Shown piece after piece: positions 53,293-62,924 of a DNA stretch of 64,000 bases (positions are counted from its first letter, which is position 1; the number at the start of each line of letters is the position of its first letter). Both the position numbers and the translations under genes were made by a program. The DNA is taken from the NCBI GenBank assembly GCA_028751875.1, contig CM054162.1, positions 205,532-269,531 of the forward strand, in the 5' to 3' direction. A model generated the notes under the pieces. That model did not search any database, was not told the origin of the DNA, and was given only the letters and a program-made list of their open reading frames with translations. Source of the DNA: Rapana venosa. Taxonomy: Eukaryota > Mollusca > Gastropoda > Neogastropoda > Muricidae.

Positions 53293-53434
53293 TACCGCCC
53301 AGACCACCACTCATGGTCTAATGGATGGGGAAAAAGTTTCGGGCCCAGACGGGATACGAACCGCCGCACACTTCCGACCCGGACTTTTTGCTTTCTAGAC
53401 AGGCGCGTTACCTCTAGAACACCGATCCACCGTT
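53020..53434 (-). mobile_element. tRNA-derived SINE, full length
   Basis: On the minus strand the head (53434 to about 53345) has GGATCGGTGTTCTAGAGGTA and GCGGTTCGTATCCCGTCTGG (B box). The body has CATTAGACCATGAGTGGTGG, GTCTTTCGGATGAGACGATA and AACCGAGGTCCCGTGTGTTA, then CCCACGGCAACAAGGG. After an A-run it has GGTGGCGCTGCTCTTGTGGC and a 3' end through GTAACTTAAATGGAGTAAAA. It is the cleanest copy of this family in the window. Confidence 0.8.
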
Positions 53435-54257
53435 TTGCAGAAAGGCAAGTCTGCCCCTAGCGTAAGTACGTCTTTTGTTTCTGACATCATGGCAAGTAGT
53501 GACGTCAAAAACAAAAGAACATCAACAGCAAATGCCAAGCAGATCAAAGAACACTTTCCGCAAGACACCATCCTGCATGACTCAGTCCTGAAGGGAGTGA
53601 ATGAAAAACGACTTGGGCAGTCATATAACATTGATGTCTGCATGCAACACACATCTAATCTGTCCAGTTTACAAAAATCCCTGCAGACTGTAACGTCAGC
53701 CACAATAAAGCCTGATGCAGCGGTGATGCACAGCCGTATTAATGACTTTAAATCTAAAGATGCCCTCGAGCTTTGCCACCTCTCTTAGAGAAGTTGCCAA
53801 GAAAAATCCTCAAATACGGTTCGTCGTCAGCAAAACTACTACTGTGAAAGATCCAAAACTAGAAATGAAACGTCAGCTATTCAATGCAATGGTCACTTCC
53901 GAGCTATAGGAAGTAGAGAACATCACTTTTAATCGGAACACCAACTTGCAGCTCTACCACCTTAGAGACAGCACTCATCCCAGTGCAAGAGGATCGAGCA
54001 TCCTTGCTGGCATCATAAGGAGGCACGTTCGTCATCTTCTGTGCAAACCTCCCCTAAAACCACCTCGTCCACACAGATCCCACCACCACCAGTCATACCC
54101 TGTGTACCCCTACAGAAGTCTGTATTCCAGTCTGGATCCTTTCATTACTGGTCTGTGTACTACTAACTGGCACTGCCATGCAGCAACCTTATCTCCACCT
54201 GAGAGAACTCAACAGACTACTATCACATCTCAAGATTTCTATGTTCTCAGCTATTAC
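53435..54257 (+). pseudogene. LINE ORF1 with an SGNH-hydrolase (esterase)-like domain
   Basis: SGNH hydrolases use Ser, Gly, Asn and His in conserved blocks. The first frame (to 53788) has FPQDTILHDSVLKGVNEKRL, where block I has HDS for GDS (Ser at residue 50). It then has AAVMHSRINDFKSKDA, the block III pattern GxND with Arg for Gly and Asn-Asp kept. A frameshift near 53770 leads to LREVAKKNPQIRFVVSKTTT. An in-frame TAG lies at 53907-53909. The same frame continues to LYHLRDSTHPSARGSSILAG, with block V Asp and His (D-x-x-H). Such domains are known in the ORF1 of some CR1-type LINEs. Catalytic Ser, Asn, Asp and His are all visible, but the gene is broken. The true start may lie upstream of 53435, inside the SINE insertion. 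Confidence 0.65.
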
Positions 54258-54526
54258 TGACTTTTCAGTTGTGCCCAGTTTAAAGTTAAAGTTACTTTGA
54301 ATAGTTAAATAGTTGTTACAGTGTTTTAGATCTATGTGTTTTCTCTGTAATATTTTATTGACATATTCATAGATTGTTTTATGGATTATTTAATCTGTTA
54401 CCATAGTTGTTGGGTTTTTTTCTTAGTTTTTCAGTGAGCCATCTCTTCTATTTTCTCTCTGCTATTAAACGCTAAGTTAATTTTGATTGTATTTATTCAC
54501 TAGCACTGATAAGCAATAATTTTATC

Positions 54527-55318
54527 ATGGTAAAAAGTATTAGAATATGCCAGTGGAATTCTCGATCATTATTCAGAAATTGCGATTATCTTGTTCAGCA
54601 TCTTTCAGAAAACGACTATGACATCTTAGCAATCCAGTCCCTAAATATAAAAAGAGAAAAATTACCCAGAATCACTGGTTATTACTTCCCACCAATCCAT
54701 CAGCAGGCTGATACCACTGGGAGAATTAACACAGCCATTTATGTTCGTATAGGGGTGACATACACTACATGCCCCAGTCCTGCCCCACTCCACATTTCTA
54801 ACTTACATTCATGTGCTGTGTCCATTCCTTTTCATACCTCATTGTTGACAATAGTATCTGTTTATTTGCCTCAAGGACCGACTGATGTTAACACCGAATG
54901 GCTTCGTACATTACAGGAAGATCATGGCAAGAAGTATATCATTGTAGGTGACTTTAATGCTCACTCACCTTTCTGGGAAAAAAGATTGTCAAATAATCAC
55001 AAGCAATCGTTTTGTTGAAAATGTATCTGATTCATCTTTATGTCTTTTAAATGATGGTCGTGTAACACGCATACCTGATAATTCAAATCACAGGGCAACT
55101 GCTATCGATCTCACTCTAGTTTCACCTGAATTGGTACCAGAGTGTGAATTGGATCCATTAACTGGTTCCCTCAACAGCGATCATTTGCCAGTTGTGACTA
55201 GAGTGGATCTCGATAGTAGTAGACAATTTACATCTTATAAAATTATTGGCAATGTATGGTGGAATGATACCTGTCAAAAAGCAAAAGAAGAGAAAAAAGT
55301 AAAACTAATAGCTTATCT
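54527..55318 (+). pseudogene. I-like LINE ORF2 endonuclease (copy 2)
   Basis: Starts MVKSIRICQWNSRSLFRNCD, with the first endonuclease motif at QWNSRS. The place of the catalytic Glu reads ILAIQSLNIKREKLP, again with Ser instead of Glu, as in copy 1. SVYLPQGPTDVN follows, then GDFNAHSPFW (Asp and Asn kept). A frameshift near 55000 leads to FVENVSDSSLCLLNDGRVTR, ATAIDLTLVSPEL and LNSDHLPVVTRVDL, the complete SDH motif. The linker begins NVWWNDTCQKAKEEKK and hits a stop at 55319-55321. A further segment (KCNGVIVQAKKKYWSS) lies in another frame to 55440. ATG 54527 is chosen because it precedes the first motif by few residues. Confidence 0.8.
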
Positions 55319-55440
55319 TTAGAATAGATCTGAATCAAATCATACAGAAATAAAAAAAAAGCCAAAAATAAATGTAACGGAGTTATTGTCCAGGCGAAGA
55401 AAAAATACTGGTCATCATGTAAAATGACTAGCAAAATCCC

Positions 55441-55859
55441 AACTTTGTTTGTATTTCAAAACCAGCTAAAAGCTAGATATGCAATAGAAAAATTTAATGC
55501 AAGAATAAGTGGTAAATTGACAGACTTTCTCAATGCTTGGAGAGCATTTGAACCAATTGTGCTCGAAACGGATCAGACGTATGTATAAGAAAATCTGACA
55601 AACTTGTGAGAATATTGCAAACTGGTTAGAGTATTTTTCATTGCTATGTTTACATTGAAGAGTTTGTTTACATCTATCCATAGTTGCTGATTGTTGAATG
55701 TCTCATGGCCTTAATGTTCCTTTGTGTGCGTATGTTGTATTGTATATGTAAAATGTTTGCTTAATTTTTTTTTATTTTTATAAAAGATGCAGAATCGATC
55801 TCGACTGAGGTCTCCAGGAAAGATGTGACACTTGTAAAAGTGATCTTGTATATGACACC
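55441..55859. other. No clear gene; AT-rich
   Basis: A short frame (about 55440-55590) with ARYAIEKFNARISGKLTDFL and a following AWRAFEP could be the end of some retrotransposon protein, but I cannot place it. The rest is AT-rich. Confidence 0.3.
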
Positions 55860-56260
55860 CACAGAAACAAAACAATGGCTAGACAAAGTCCACTCCATGA
55901 TGAATACGGTCGTATTAAACTCCATGAAATGGTTCTATTAGGTGGTTTTAATATCGATTTAGCAAAGGAAAATAACCTATTGACTCGAATTATGAATTCA
56001 CAAAATCTTCACCAGCTAGTTAATTTATTCCTTAGAGTGACCCCCAATGCAAGCCCAATAACTGATGGCATCTGGATATCAAACCTGAAAACATCGTTGG
56101 AACATTTATCCCAGTGTACAACTGTAGTGGTCACTATCCAGTCTGTATTAGATGATACACAAATGAAGAAGAATCCCCAAACTTAGCCAAGAAACTATAA
56201 ACTGTTGGTCATTTGCCAAATTTAACAGGATCTTTTGCTCTACAATTTAACCCATGCTCC
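55860..56260 (+). pseudogene. Endonuclease fragment of a third LINE type
   Basis: A plus frame (55875-56186) contains MVLLGGFNIDLAKENNLLTR, where related LINEs have GDFNIDL (Asp is Gly here). NLHQLVNLFLRVTPNASPIT follows, then DGIWISN, where D-x-I/L is the next conserved motif. A later HLSQCTTVVVTIQ may stand for an SDH block. The order and spacing fit the second half of an AP-type endonuclease from a CR1- or Daphne-like LINE (inference). It is isolated: no RT follows, and a tandem repeat begins 40 bp later. Confidence 0.5.
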
Positions 56261-56297
56261 TGGAAACAGTCAACGTAAGTGATCCAGACCCCGCCAT

Positions 56298-56815
56298 TCA
56301 ATGTTGATACAAACATACTTAACTGATGTCTAAAAAACATGTACTTCTAAAAACATTTAGTATGAACCACATTCAATGTTGATACAAACATACTTAACTG
56401 ATGTCTAAAAAACATGTACTTCTAAAAACCTTCAGTATGAACCACATTCAATGTTGATACAAACATACTTAAAACTGATTTAGTCATTCAAAAAAACACT
56501 TAACTATGCTAAAAACGTCTTTAGTATGAACCACATTCAATGTTGATACAAACATACTTAACTGATGTCTAAAAATACATGTACTTCTAAAAACCTTCAG
56601 TATGAACCACATTCAATGTTGATACAAACATACTTAACTGATGTCTAAAAAAACATGTACTTCTAAAAACCTTCAGTATGAACCACATTCAATGTTGATA
56701 CAAACATACTTAACTGATGTCTAAAAATACATGTACTTCTAAACCTTCTATGAACCACTTCAAGATAAAACACTTACGGTCTAAAAATCTGTACTTCTAA
56801 AAGTTAGTAAACACA
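56298..56815 (+). repeat. 75-bp tandem repeat, about seven units
   Basis: Units of 75-76 bp (one of 89 bp) with core TCAATGTTGATACAAACATA and CTTAACTGATGTCTAAAAA. The last unit is strongly decayed. Confidence 0.9.
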
Positions 56816-57240
56816 TTCACAAAATGAAGTAAGCTCGCAAAAACGGCTGGGAAATAAATAAATATCGATACTGAGAATTGTTCCTATCCAGTCCTCTTCT
56901 CAAACGTCATGATTCATGATTGTTATCACCACACTCTGCAGGTGGTTGGAAGGTGGCTTCTCTTCTTGGATGAATGCTGTCATCTTCCAGCAGCACAACA
57001 CCCGTGTACCTGCTAGAGCCTGCAGCACGCAAGGACACACATTTCTATTGTTCTGCACATTGCAAATACCCGTCCCTCTCACACCAACCATCCCATTGAG
57101 GGTATTTTGGGGTGGCACTCACAGATGCCAGCAAAACAGGTTTTTGTTAAGTCTGCCAGAACTAATTTTGGTTACACCACAATCTCCGTTATTTGATTTT
57201 GGTTTACTAGGAAAGTGTGTTTTACAAAGAAAGTGCAGAC
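56816..57240. other. No supported gene
   Basis: About 420 bp of mixed sequence with short open frames on both strands and no recognised domain. Confidence 0.4.
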
Positions 57241-57244
57241 TTAC

Positions 57245-57261
57245 CTTTTACTGCGAGCCAT
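57245..57261 (-). other. Candidate first coding exon (hypothetical) with a consensus splice donor
   Basis: On the minus strand ATGGCTCGCAGTAAAAG ends at a GTAAGT donor (complement of 57239-57244). The ATG has G at -3 and G at +4, a favourable start context. About 35 bp upstream is CCGCCATTTT, a YY1-type motif common near start sites of housekeeping genes. Only five full codons can be read. No second exon could be identified, so this is a hypothesis. Confidence 0.2.
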
Positions 57262-57338
57262 AGCTGCATGAAGCTTGGGTAAAAAAATGAAAATGGCGGA
57301 TTTTCTTGTTAAGTCAAAGGGGGCCATTGACCATGAAT

Positions 57339-57838
57339 NNNNNNNNNNNNNNNNNNNNNNNNNNNNNNNNNNNNNNNNNNNNNNNNNNNNNNNNNNNNNN
57401 NNNNNNNNNNNNNNNNNNNNNNNNNNNNNNNNNNNNNNNNNNNNNNNNNNNNNNNNNNNNNNNNNNNNNNNNNNNNNNNNNNNNNNNNNNNNNNNNNNNN
57501 NNNNNNNNNNNNNNNNNNNNNNNNNNNNNNNNNNNNNNNNNNNNNNNNNNNNNNNNNNNNNNNNNNNNNNNNNNNNNNNNNNNNNNNNNNNNNNNNNNNN
57601 NNNNNNNNNNNNNNNNNNNNNNNNNNNNNNNNNNNNNNNNNNNNNNNNNNNNNNNNNNNNNNNNNNNNNNNNNNNNNNNNNNNNNNNNNNNNNNNNNNNN
57701 NNNNNNNNNNNNNNNNNNNNNNNNNNNNNNNNNNNNNNNNNNNNNNNNNNNNNNNNNNNNNNNNNNNNNNNNNNNNNNNNNNNNNNNNNNNNNNNNNNNN
57801 NNNNNNNNNNNNNNNNNNNNNNNNNNNNNNNNNNNNNN
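57339..57838. other. Assembly gap, exactly 500 N
   Basis: A run of exactly 500 N, of the same size as the first gap. Frames through it are meaningless. Confidence 1.
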
Positions 57839-58165
57839 AGAGACCGCAAAACCAATGACTACGTCTGGCAGCAGATCGAGGCAATGGCTGGCAAACAGAA
57901 CCATTGCTAGATACAGTCAAACGAGGAAACTGAAGTGGTTTGGCCACACAACAAGGCATAACAGCCTGTCAAAGACAGTCCTGCAGGGAATGGTGGAAGG
58001 AGCAAGGAGGCAGGGACGACCACGCAAAAGCTGGATATCCAACATCAAGGAGTGGACCGGCCTCACTGTACCAAGCCTCCTGAAAACAGCCCAGGACAGA
58101 ACCATTTGGCGGTCCACTTGCAGCGTCCGTGCGGGTACCCCAACGGTTGTCCCGACCAAGGGATG
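57839..58165 (+). pseudogene. LINE ORF2 C-terminus (RKLKWFGH type)
   Basis: A plus frame entering from the gap reads SQTRKLKWFGHTTRHNSLSK, then TVLQGMVEGARRQGRPRKSW, ISNIKEWTG and TAQDRTIWRS, ending at a stop near 58165. This is the well-known C-terminal region of an AP-endonuclease LINE class in animals, after the RT thumb. The rest of the element would be in or beyond the gap. Confidence 0.75.
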
Positions 58166-58983
58166 AACATCCTGAACATCATCCATATGAATGAGAGCAG
58201 GCTACCTTTTAAATCCTACAAGATGCTTTATGATCTAGATGTCAAACGGAAAAACAACTGGGCAACACAAATACGTACCTGTTTGTGTGAACTCGGGTTT
58301 GTATTTGTTTTGCTCAATCAAGGAGTCGGAAATTGTAGAGAGTTTATTAACGCTTTCAGGCAAAGATTGATTGACTGCCGATGGCAGCAATGGAGTGATC
58401 ATATACAAAACAGTGAAAGATTTCAAATGTACAGACATATTATAAGTTCGCATGATGTCAAACCTTATCTAAAACTTGATATGGATATACATTTGAAAAG
58501 AATTATGTCTAAGTTTAGACTTGGTGTATCAGATATAAATGTTCATAAATTCAGATACAGAGAACATGATATTGATGACCTCAGGCTGCTATGCCCATAA
58601 TGTAAGCAAGCACCGGAGGATGAAGTACATTTTGTGTTGTGCTGTCCAGTTTTTAAGGATGTTAGGCAGAACTACATCCCTGTTAAATATAGTAGACAGC
58701 CTAATTTATTTAGACTCTGTTTACTCCTGGCATCAAGTCATCCTGAGGTTGTGCGCAGCCTCACTTTATATTTGTGTAGAGCTTTCAGAATAAGAGAGAT
58801 AATGTTATCCTAAGTGATATTTTTGTAGCTGACTTTTTAATATACAGTAACATGTTGTCTCTGTGTGTGTTTTTTTGTTTATTTTATTTTATTTTTTAAC
58901 CAAAATACTAAGCAGTTCGGCAACCCCCTTCATGTATGGGCCAATGGCCTTTTTGTGAATAAATCATTCGAGTTCGAGTTCGA

Positions 58984-58985
<2 letters not shown>
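58164..58985 (+). mobile_element. LINE-X C-terminal fragment with 3' tail
   Basis: It starts abruptly after the preceding LINE end: MNESRLPFKSYKMLYDLDVK, NNWATQIRTCL, GFVFVLLNQGVGNCREFINAF, then FRLGVSDINVHKFRYRE. After a stop at about 58600 and a frame change it has PEDEVHFVLCCPVFKDVRQN. This domain pairs with 26198-26996. The 3' noncoding part has CAATGGCCTTTTTGTGAATA with AATAAA at about 58958, and ends in GAGTTCGAGTTC repeats at 58985. Confidence 0.7.
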
Positions 58986-59023
<38 letters not shown>

Positions 59024-59024
59024 C

Positions 59025-59077
<53 letters not shown>

Positions 59078-59080
59078 TCA

Positions 59081-59116
<36 letters not shown>

Positions 59117-59123
59117 CTCTCTC

Positions 59124-59206
<83 letters not shown>
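58986..59206. repeat. (CT)n microsatellite
   Basis: About 220 bp of CT repeats with CCTCT, CTAT and CTCA breaks, directly after the GAGTTC tail of the LINE fragment. Confidence 0.95.
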
Positions 59207-59417
59207 CTATCAACACATGAAGTCGTGATTGCAGTGATGGGTGTTGAGAATGTGAAATGTTGTTGTTGTTGTTGTGTGTTTCCCCGCTTAACATCTAAGG
59301 GTCACCCGGAATGTGCACTCTGACTCACACATCCCAACTTGGAATCACTGTGAGATTGAAATTGCACACTGAATGAGAAGTTTGCATGTATGACTGTTTT
59401 TATGTATCTCGCCATAT
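59207..59417. other. No gene seen
   Basis: Contains a short (GTT)n run at 59259-59274; otherwise unique-looking. Confidence 0.3.
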
Positions 59418-59520
59418 AGGCAGCCATACTCCGACTTCAGGATTTTTTTCCTCCTTTAAAGGAGAGTGCAGTTGTTATGTTAAGAGCTTGTCACGGCTGA
59501 AGGCAATCTCAACTCAACAT
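59418..59520 (-). repeat. Dispersed repeat, partner of 37965-38077
   Basis: GGCAGCCATACTCCGACTTC here, with GGAGAGTGCAGTTGTTATG, AAGAGCTTGTCACGG and GAAGGCAATCTCAACTCAAC, is the reverse complement of the block at 37965-38077. Confidence 0.6.
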
Positions 59521-59649
59521 TTTACAACATAACAACATGTTAGTGTAGGCCTGGGCACTTGGCTGACTTCAATAACTGACACACACAGCTTGTGGCCTGG
59601 GCCAGGAACGTTTAATCATGGAAGAGGAGATGGACGTATCTGTGACCAC

Positions 59650-59765
59650 ACACACAAACGCACGCACGCACGTAAGCACGCACGTACGCACGCACACACG
59701 CAGGGGCATAGACACAGACACAGACACACAGATCACACACAGACACGCACACACGCGCGCGCGGA
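59650..59765. repeat. AC/ACGC-rich microsatellite
   Basis: Mixed (AC), (GCAC) and (CG) repeats. Short open frames here are repeat artefacts. Confidence 0.9.
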
Positions 59766-59924
59766 TCAGTGTCTACAGGGATGGAAATAGTGCAGTGCAG
59801 TTTCACTGGTTACTGACTGCATGCCCTGTGTGTGGGGGAATCATGCCCCCCTTGTCTCCCATCAGCCTACTTTTTCCCCAGGCCAGTTTCCCTAGCGACA
59901 GGAAGCAAGGACCTGAAATAGAAC

Positions 59925-60165
59925 ATAGCCACTGGGGCGCAACGGTTAGAGCTGAACATGCGCAGCTGGAATGTCTCGGGTTCGAATCCTACATGAGTCA
60001 CAATTGGGTTTCTTCTTCAGAATCCACCGGCTCTTACCCAGGGTGGTTTGGTTCTGGGGTCGTTGGGATCACTGGGAGCACGCAGCCCAGCACACAGGCT
60101 GCCATGTTGTTTAAACTGCTTGACCAACTCTGCAGCTGTCTACATCTCTTCTCCAGCTGATGCTG
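59925..60165 (+). mobile_element. tRNA-derived SINE
   Basis: CACTGGGGCGCAACGGTTAG (tRNA-like A box) lies at about 59929 and CTCGGGTTCGAATCCTACAT (a perfect B-box core, GGTTCGAATCC) at 59979. They are followed by about 170 bp of non-tRNA body (CACCGGCTCTTACCCAGGGT and onward) up to the satellite edge. The tRNA-like part cannot fold as a complete tRNA gene by eye, so I class it as a SINE head. Confidence 0.6.
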
Positions 60166-60179
60166 GCAGACAGTAGGAT

Positions 60180-61150
60180 AGGAAGCATTCAGTACACTAC
60201 AGTACAGTACACTACAGTACAGCCAGAGAAGTAGTATAATAGGAAGCACACAGTACAGTACAGTACAGTACAGCCTGTGAAGTAGTATGATAGGAAGCAT
60301 TCAGTACACTACAGTACAGTACAGTACAGCCAGTGAAGTAGTATGATAGGAAGCACACAGTACAGTACAGTACAGCCTGTGAAGTAGTATGATAAGAAGC
60401 ATTCAGTACAGTACAGTACAGCCAGTGAAGTAGTATGATAGGAAGCATTCAGTACACTACAGTACAAAACAGTACAGTACAGCCAGTGAAGTAGTATGAT
60501 AGGAAGCTATCAGCACAGTACAGTACAGTACAGCCTGTGAAGTAGTATGATGGGAAGCACTCAGTACAGTACAGTACAGCCTGTGAAGAGGTATGATAGG
60601 AAGCATTGAGTACAGTACAGCCCTGTGAAGTAGTATGATAGTAAGCACTCAGTACACTACAGTACAGCCTGTGAAGTAGTATGATAGGAAGCATTCAGTA
60701 CAGTAAAGCCCTGTGAAGTAGTATGATAGTAAGCACTCAGTACACTACAGTACATCCTGTAAAGTAGTATGATAGGAAGCATTCAGTACAGTAAAGCCCT
60801 GTGAAGTAGTATGATAGTAAGCACTCAGTACACTACAGTACAGCCTGTGAAGTAGTATGATAGGAAGCATTCAGTACAGTACAAACCTGTGAAGTAGTAT
60901 GATAGGAAGCACTCAGTACACTACAGTACAGCCTGTGAAGTAATATGATAGGAAGCATTCAGTACAGTACATCCCTGTGAAGTAGTATAATAGTAAGCAC
61001 ACAGTAAAGTACAGTACAGCCCTGTGAAGTAGTATAATAGGAAGCACTCAGTACAGTACAGCCCTGTGGAGTAGTATGATAGGAAGCATTCAGTACACTA
61101 CAGTACAGCCCTGTGAAGTAGTATGATAGGAAGCATTCAGTACAGTACAC
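60180..61150 (-). repeat. Satellite array, left part (about 45-60 bp units)
   Basis: Units combine a conserved block, GTGAAGTAGTATGATAGGAA GC, with a variable number of CAGTA pentamers (CAGTACAGTACAGTA). Lengths vary with the pentamer count. The array is interrupted at 61150 by a LINE and continues at 62925. Confidence 0.9.
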
Positions 61151-61154
61151 TGCA

Positions 61155-62920
61155 GTAATAATAATAATAATAATGAATAGCATTTATATAGCACATTTCT
61201 CAAAGCAATGACTCAATGCGCTTTCATACCATGCGCATCTATACACATGCACACACAGCACATAATAACAACAACAACAACAACAATGATAATGAGCATT
61301 TCTAAAGCGCAAATAAATTTACCAGAGATACCTATTGCACTGTAGAGGCACACACTTGCGTCCGGGCACACACTAGCAGGGCAATTAACAGTACACTCAA
61401 GAGAAAAGGCACTAGCAATAACATAACTATCAAACAAACAAAAACCCATAACCAACAGCCAGGCATGCACATGAAGTAGCCTACAGTGTGACAAACGGCG
61501 ACCGTCAAGACAAGCACAATATATTAACTAGCTAAGAAATACATTAAAGAGATGTGTCTTCAATGAAGACTTAAACTGGGATAAAGTGGGAGCATGTCTG
61601 ACGGCTGGTGGCAGAGAGTTCCAGATCGTGGGCAGCAGCAACACCAAAAGATCTACGACCTGCGGTTTTGAGGTTGTAATGGGGTACAACAAGTAAGTTA
61701 TCATTCGAAGACCGCAGGTTCTAGTTGTGGTGCGTGATATTCAAGGCAGCTGACAGAGATGGAGCAAGCGAGCCTTCAGAGTGACGGTATGCCAAGACCG
61801 CAACTTTGTACTGACAGCGTGCCCTTACAGGTAACCAATGAAGCTCCCTAAGCATGGGAGTCACATGGTCCCTTTTGCTCCTTCCAAGGATGAGCCTGGC
61901 AGCAGAGTTCTGAATTCGCTGCAGGCGTGTAAACTGGTCATCACTTATACCGATAAAACAGGAGTTGCAATAGTCCAGTCGCGACAAGACGGTCGCTGAA
62001 ACAAGCTTGATCACTGCATCACGAGGCAAGAATTTCTTAATGTGTGCAATACGGCGCAGCTCTAGAAAGCATGCTCTGCAGACGTTACTAATGTGGTCTT
62101 TCATGGAGAGAGTAGGATCTAGCTGGACACCCAGATACCGCACAGAACTCTGAAAAGCTATGTCACAGCCACCCAAGACCACAGAACTCTCCGACACCCG
62201 CATAAGACTAGATGGTGAACCAACTGCCATAACTTCTGTCTTGTCTGTATTTAATTTGAGTTTGTTGCTGTCCATACCACTGAAGGACACTGTGCGTGCA
62301 ATCTGCCAGTGTGCGCGTGGCGTCTGAAAAATTTTGAGGTGTTGCATTTGCCGAAATTTCTGTATCATCTGCATATTTATGAAACTGGCAATCATGTAAG
62401 GTCATCACATTAGACAGAGGCTGAGAATATAGTGTGAACAATACGGGACCCAAAACAGAACCTTGAGGTACGCCATACAGGAGGGGGGCAGGTTGTGACT
62501 TAACTCCCTCTATCAGCACGCTCTGCGACCTATCAGAGACATAAGAGGTAAACCATGCCAAGGCAACACCTCTTATTCCAAAAGAGTATTCTAGTCTTTT
62601 GAGCAAATAGAGTGGTCAAGCGTGTCGAATGCCGCACTGAGGTACCAACAAGCCCATGACTGACACTCTGCGGTCGTCCATTCTGCAAAAGCAGGCTGCT
62701 GTGACACTCAGTACGGCAGTCTCCGTGCTGTGACCAGCCCTATACGCTGACTGATGATCTTCCAAAAGGTGGTTACAAGCTAGGTGCTTCTGAAGCTGTT
62801 TGAGGACAACTCTCTCCAGAACTTTTGAAATGAAAGGAAGATTGGAAACCGGCCTGTAATTTTTCATAGTATTGCAGTCTAGACCTTTTTTCTTGAGGAG
62901 TGGGATAACAATAGCAGTAC
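61155..62920 (-). mobile_element. L2/CR1-like LINE inserted in the satellite array, 5'-truncated
   Basis: The minus strand from 62867 encodes RT and the ORF2 C-terminus. A 3' noncoding part follows with GCATTTATATAGCAC- and GCGCTTT-type motifs, ending in (ATT)n at 61155. The satellite flanks both sides, so this is an insertion. The endonuclease is absent (5' truncation just before RT), the usual outcome of incomplete reverse transcription. A possible short target duplication, AGTACACT-CAG, is seen at both edges, but it resembles the satellite unit itself. Confidence 0.8.
61721..62867 (-). pseudogene. L2/CR1-like RT and C-terminal domain, frameshifted
   Basis: RT starts MKNYRPVSNLPFISKVLERV, then DHQSAYRAGHSTETAVL. 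Motif A continues in another frame as YLSAAFDTLDH near 62620-62650, with Tyr where the catalytic Asp is expected. The second frame (62208-62606) has GVPQGSVLGPVLFTLYSQPL and HKYADDTEISA, an intact YADD. The third (61721-62395) has LNTDKTEVMAVGSPS, VRYLGVQLDPTLSMKDHISN, VSATVLSRLDYCNSCFIG and VTPMLRELHWLPVRARCQYK, the standard L2/CR1 thumb and C-terminus. Frameshifts near 62610 and 62300 break it. Length from RT to end is normal for the family. Confidence 0.8.
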
Positions 62921-62924
62921 ACTA

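Larger units (their letters stand above)
53435..55440 (+). mobile_element. I-like LINE copy 2: SGNH-like ORF1 followed by the ORF2 endonuclease, 3' part missing
   Basis: ORF1 (53435-54257) is followed after a 270-bp spacer by an ORF2 start at 54527. ORF2 covers the endonuclease and the beginning of the linker, then similarity to copy 1 ends near 55440. The ORF2 product matches copy 1 (36303-36767) closely: both start near QWN-RS, both have YYFPP or YYYPP and P-x-x-x-N-T-E-W. RT and RNase H are absent here, and ORF1 is absent in copy 1, so the two copies complement each other for the family's layout. Confidence 0.75.

Noticed and set aside
56900..57118. 72-codon minus-strand frame beside the second gap
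   Set aside because: No recognisable domain. It is not in the reading path of the candidate exon at 57245-57261.
59925..60000. tRNA gene
   Set aside because: A and B boxes are present, but I cannot form a full cloverleaf, and the sequence continues into a SINE-like body.
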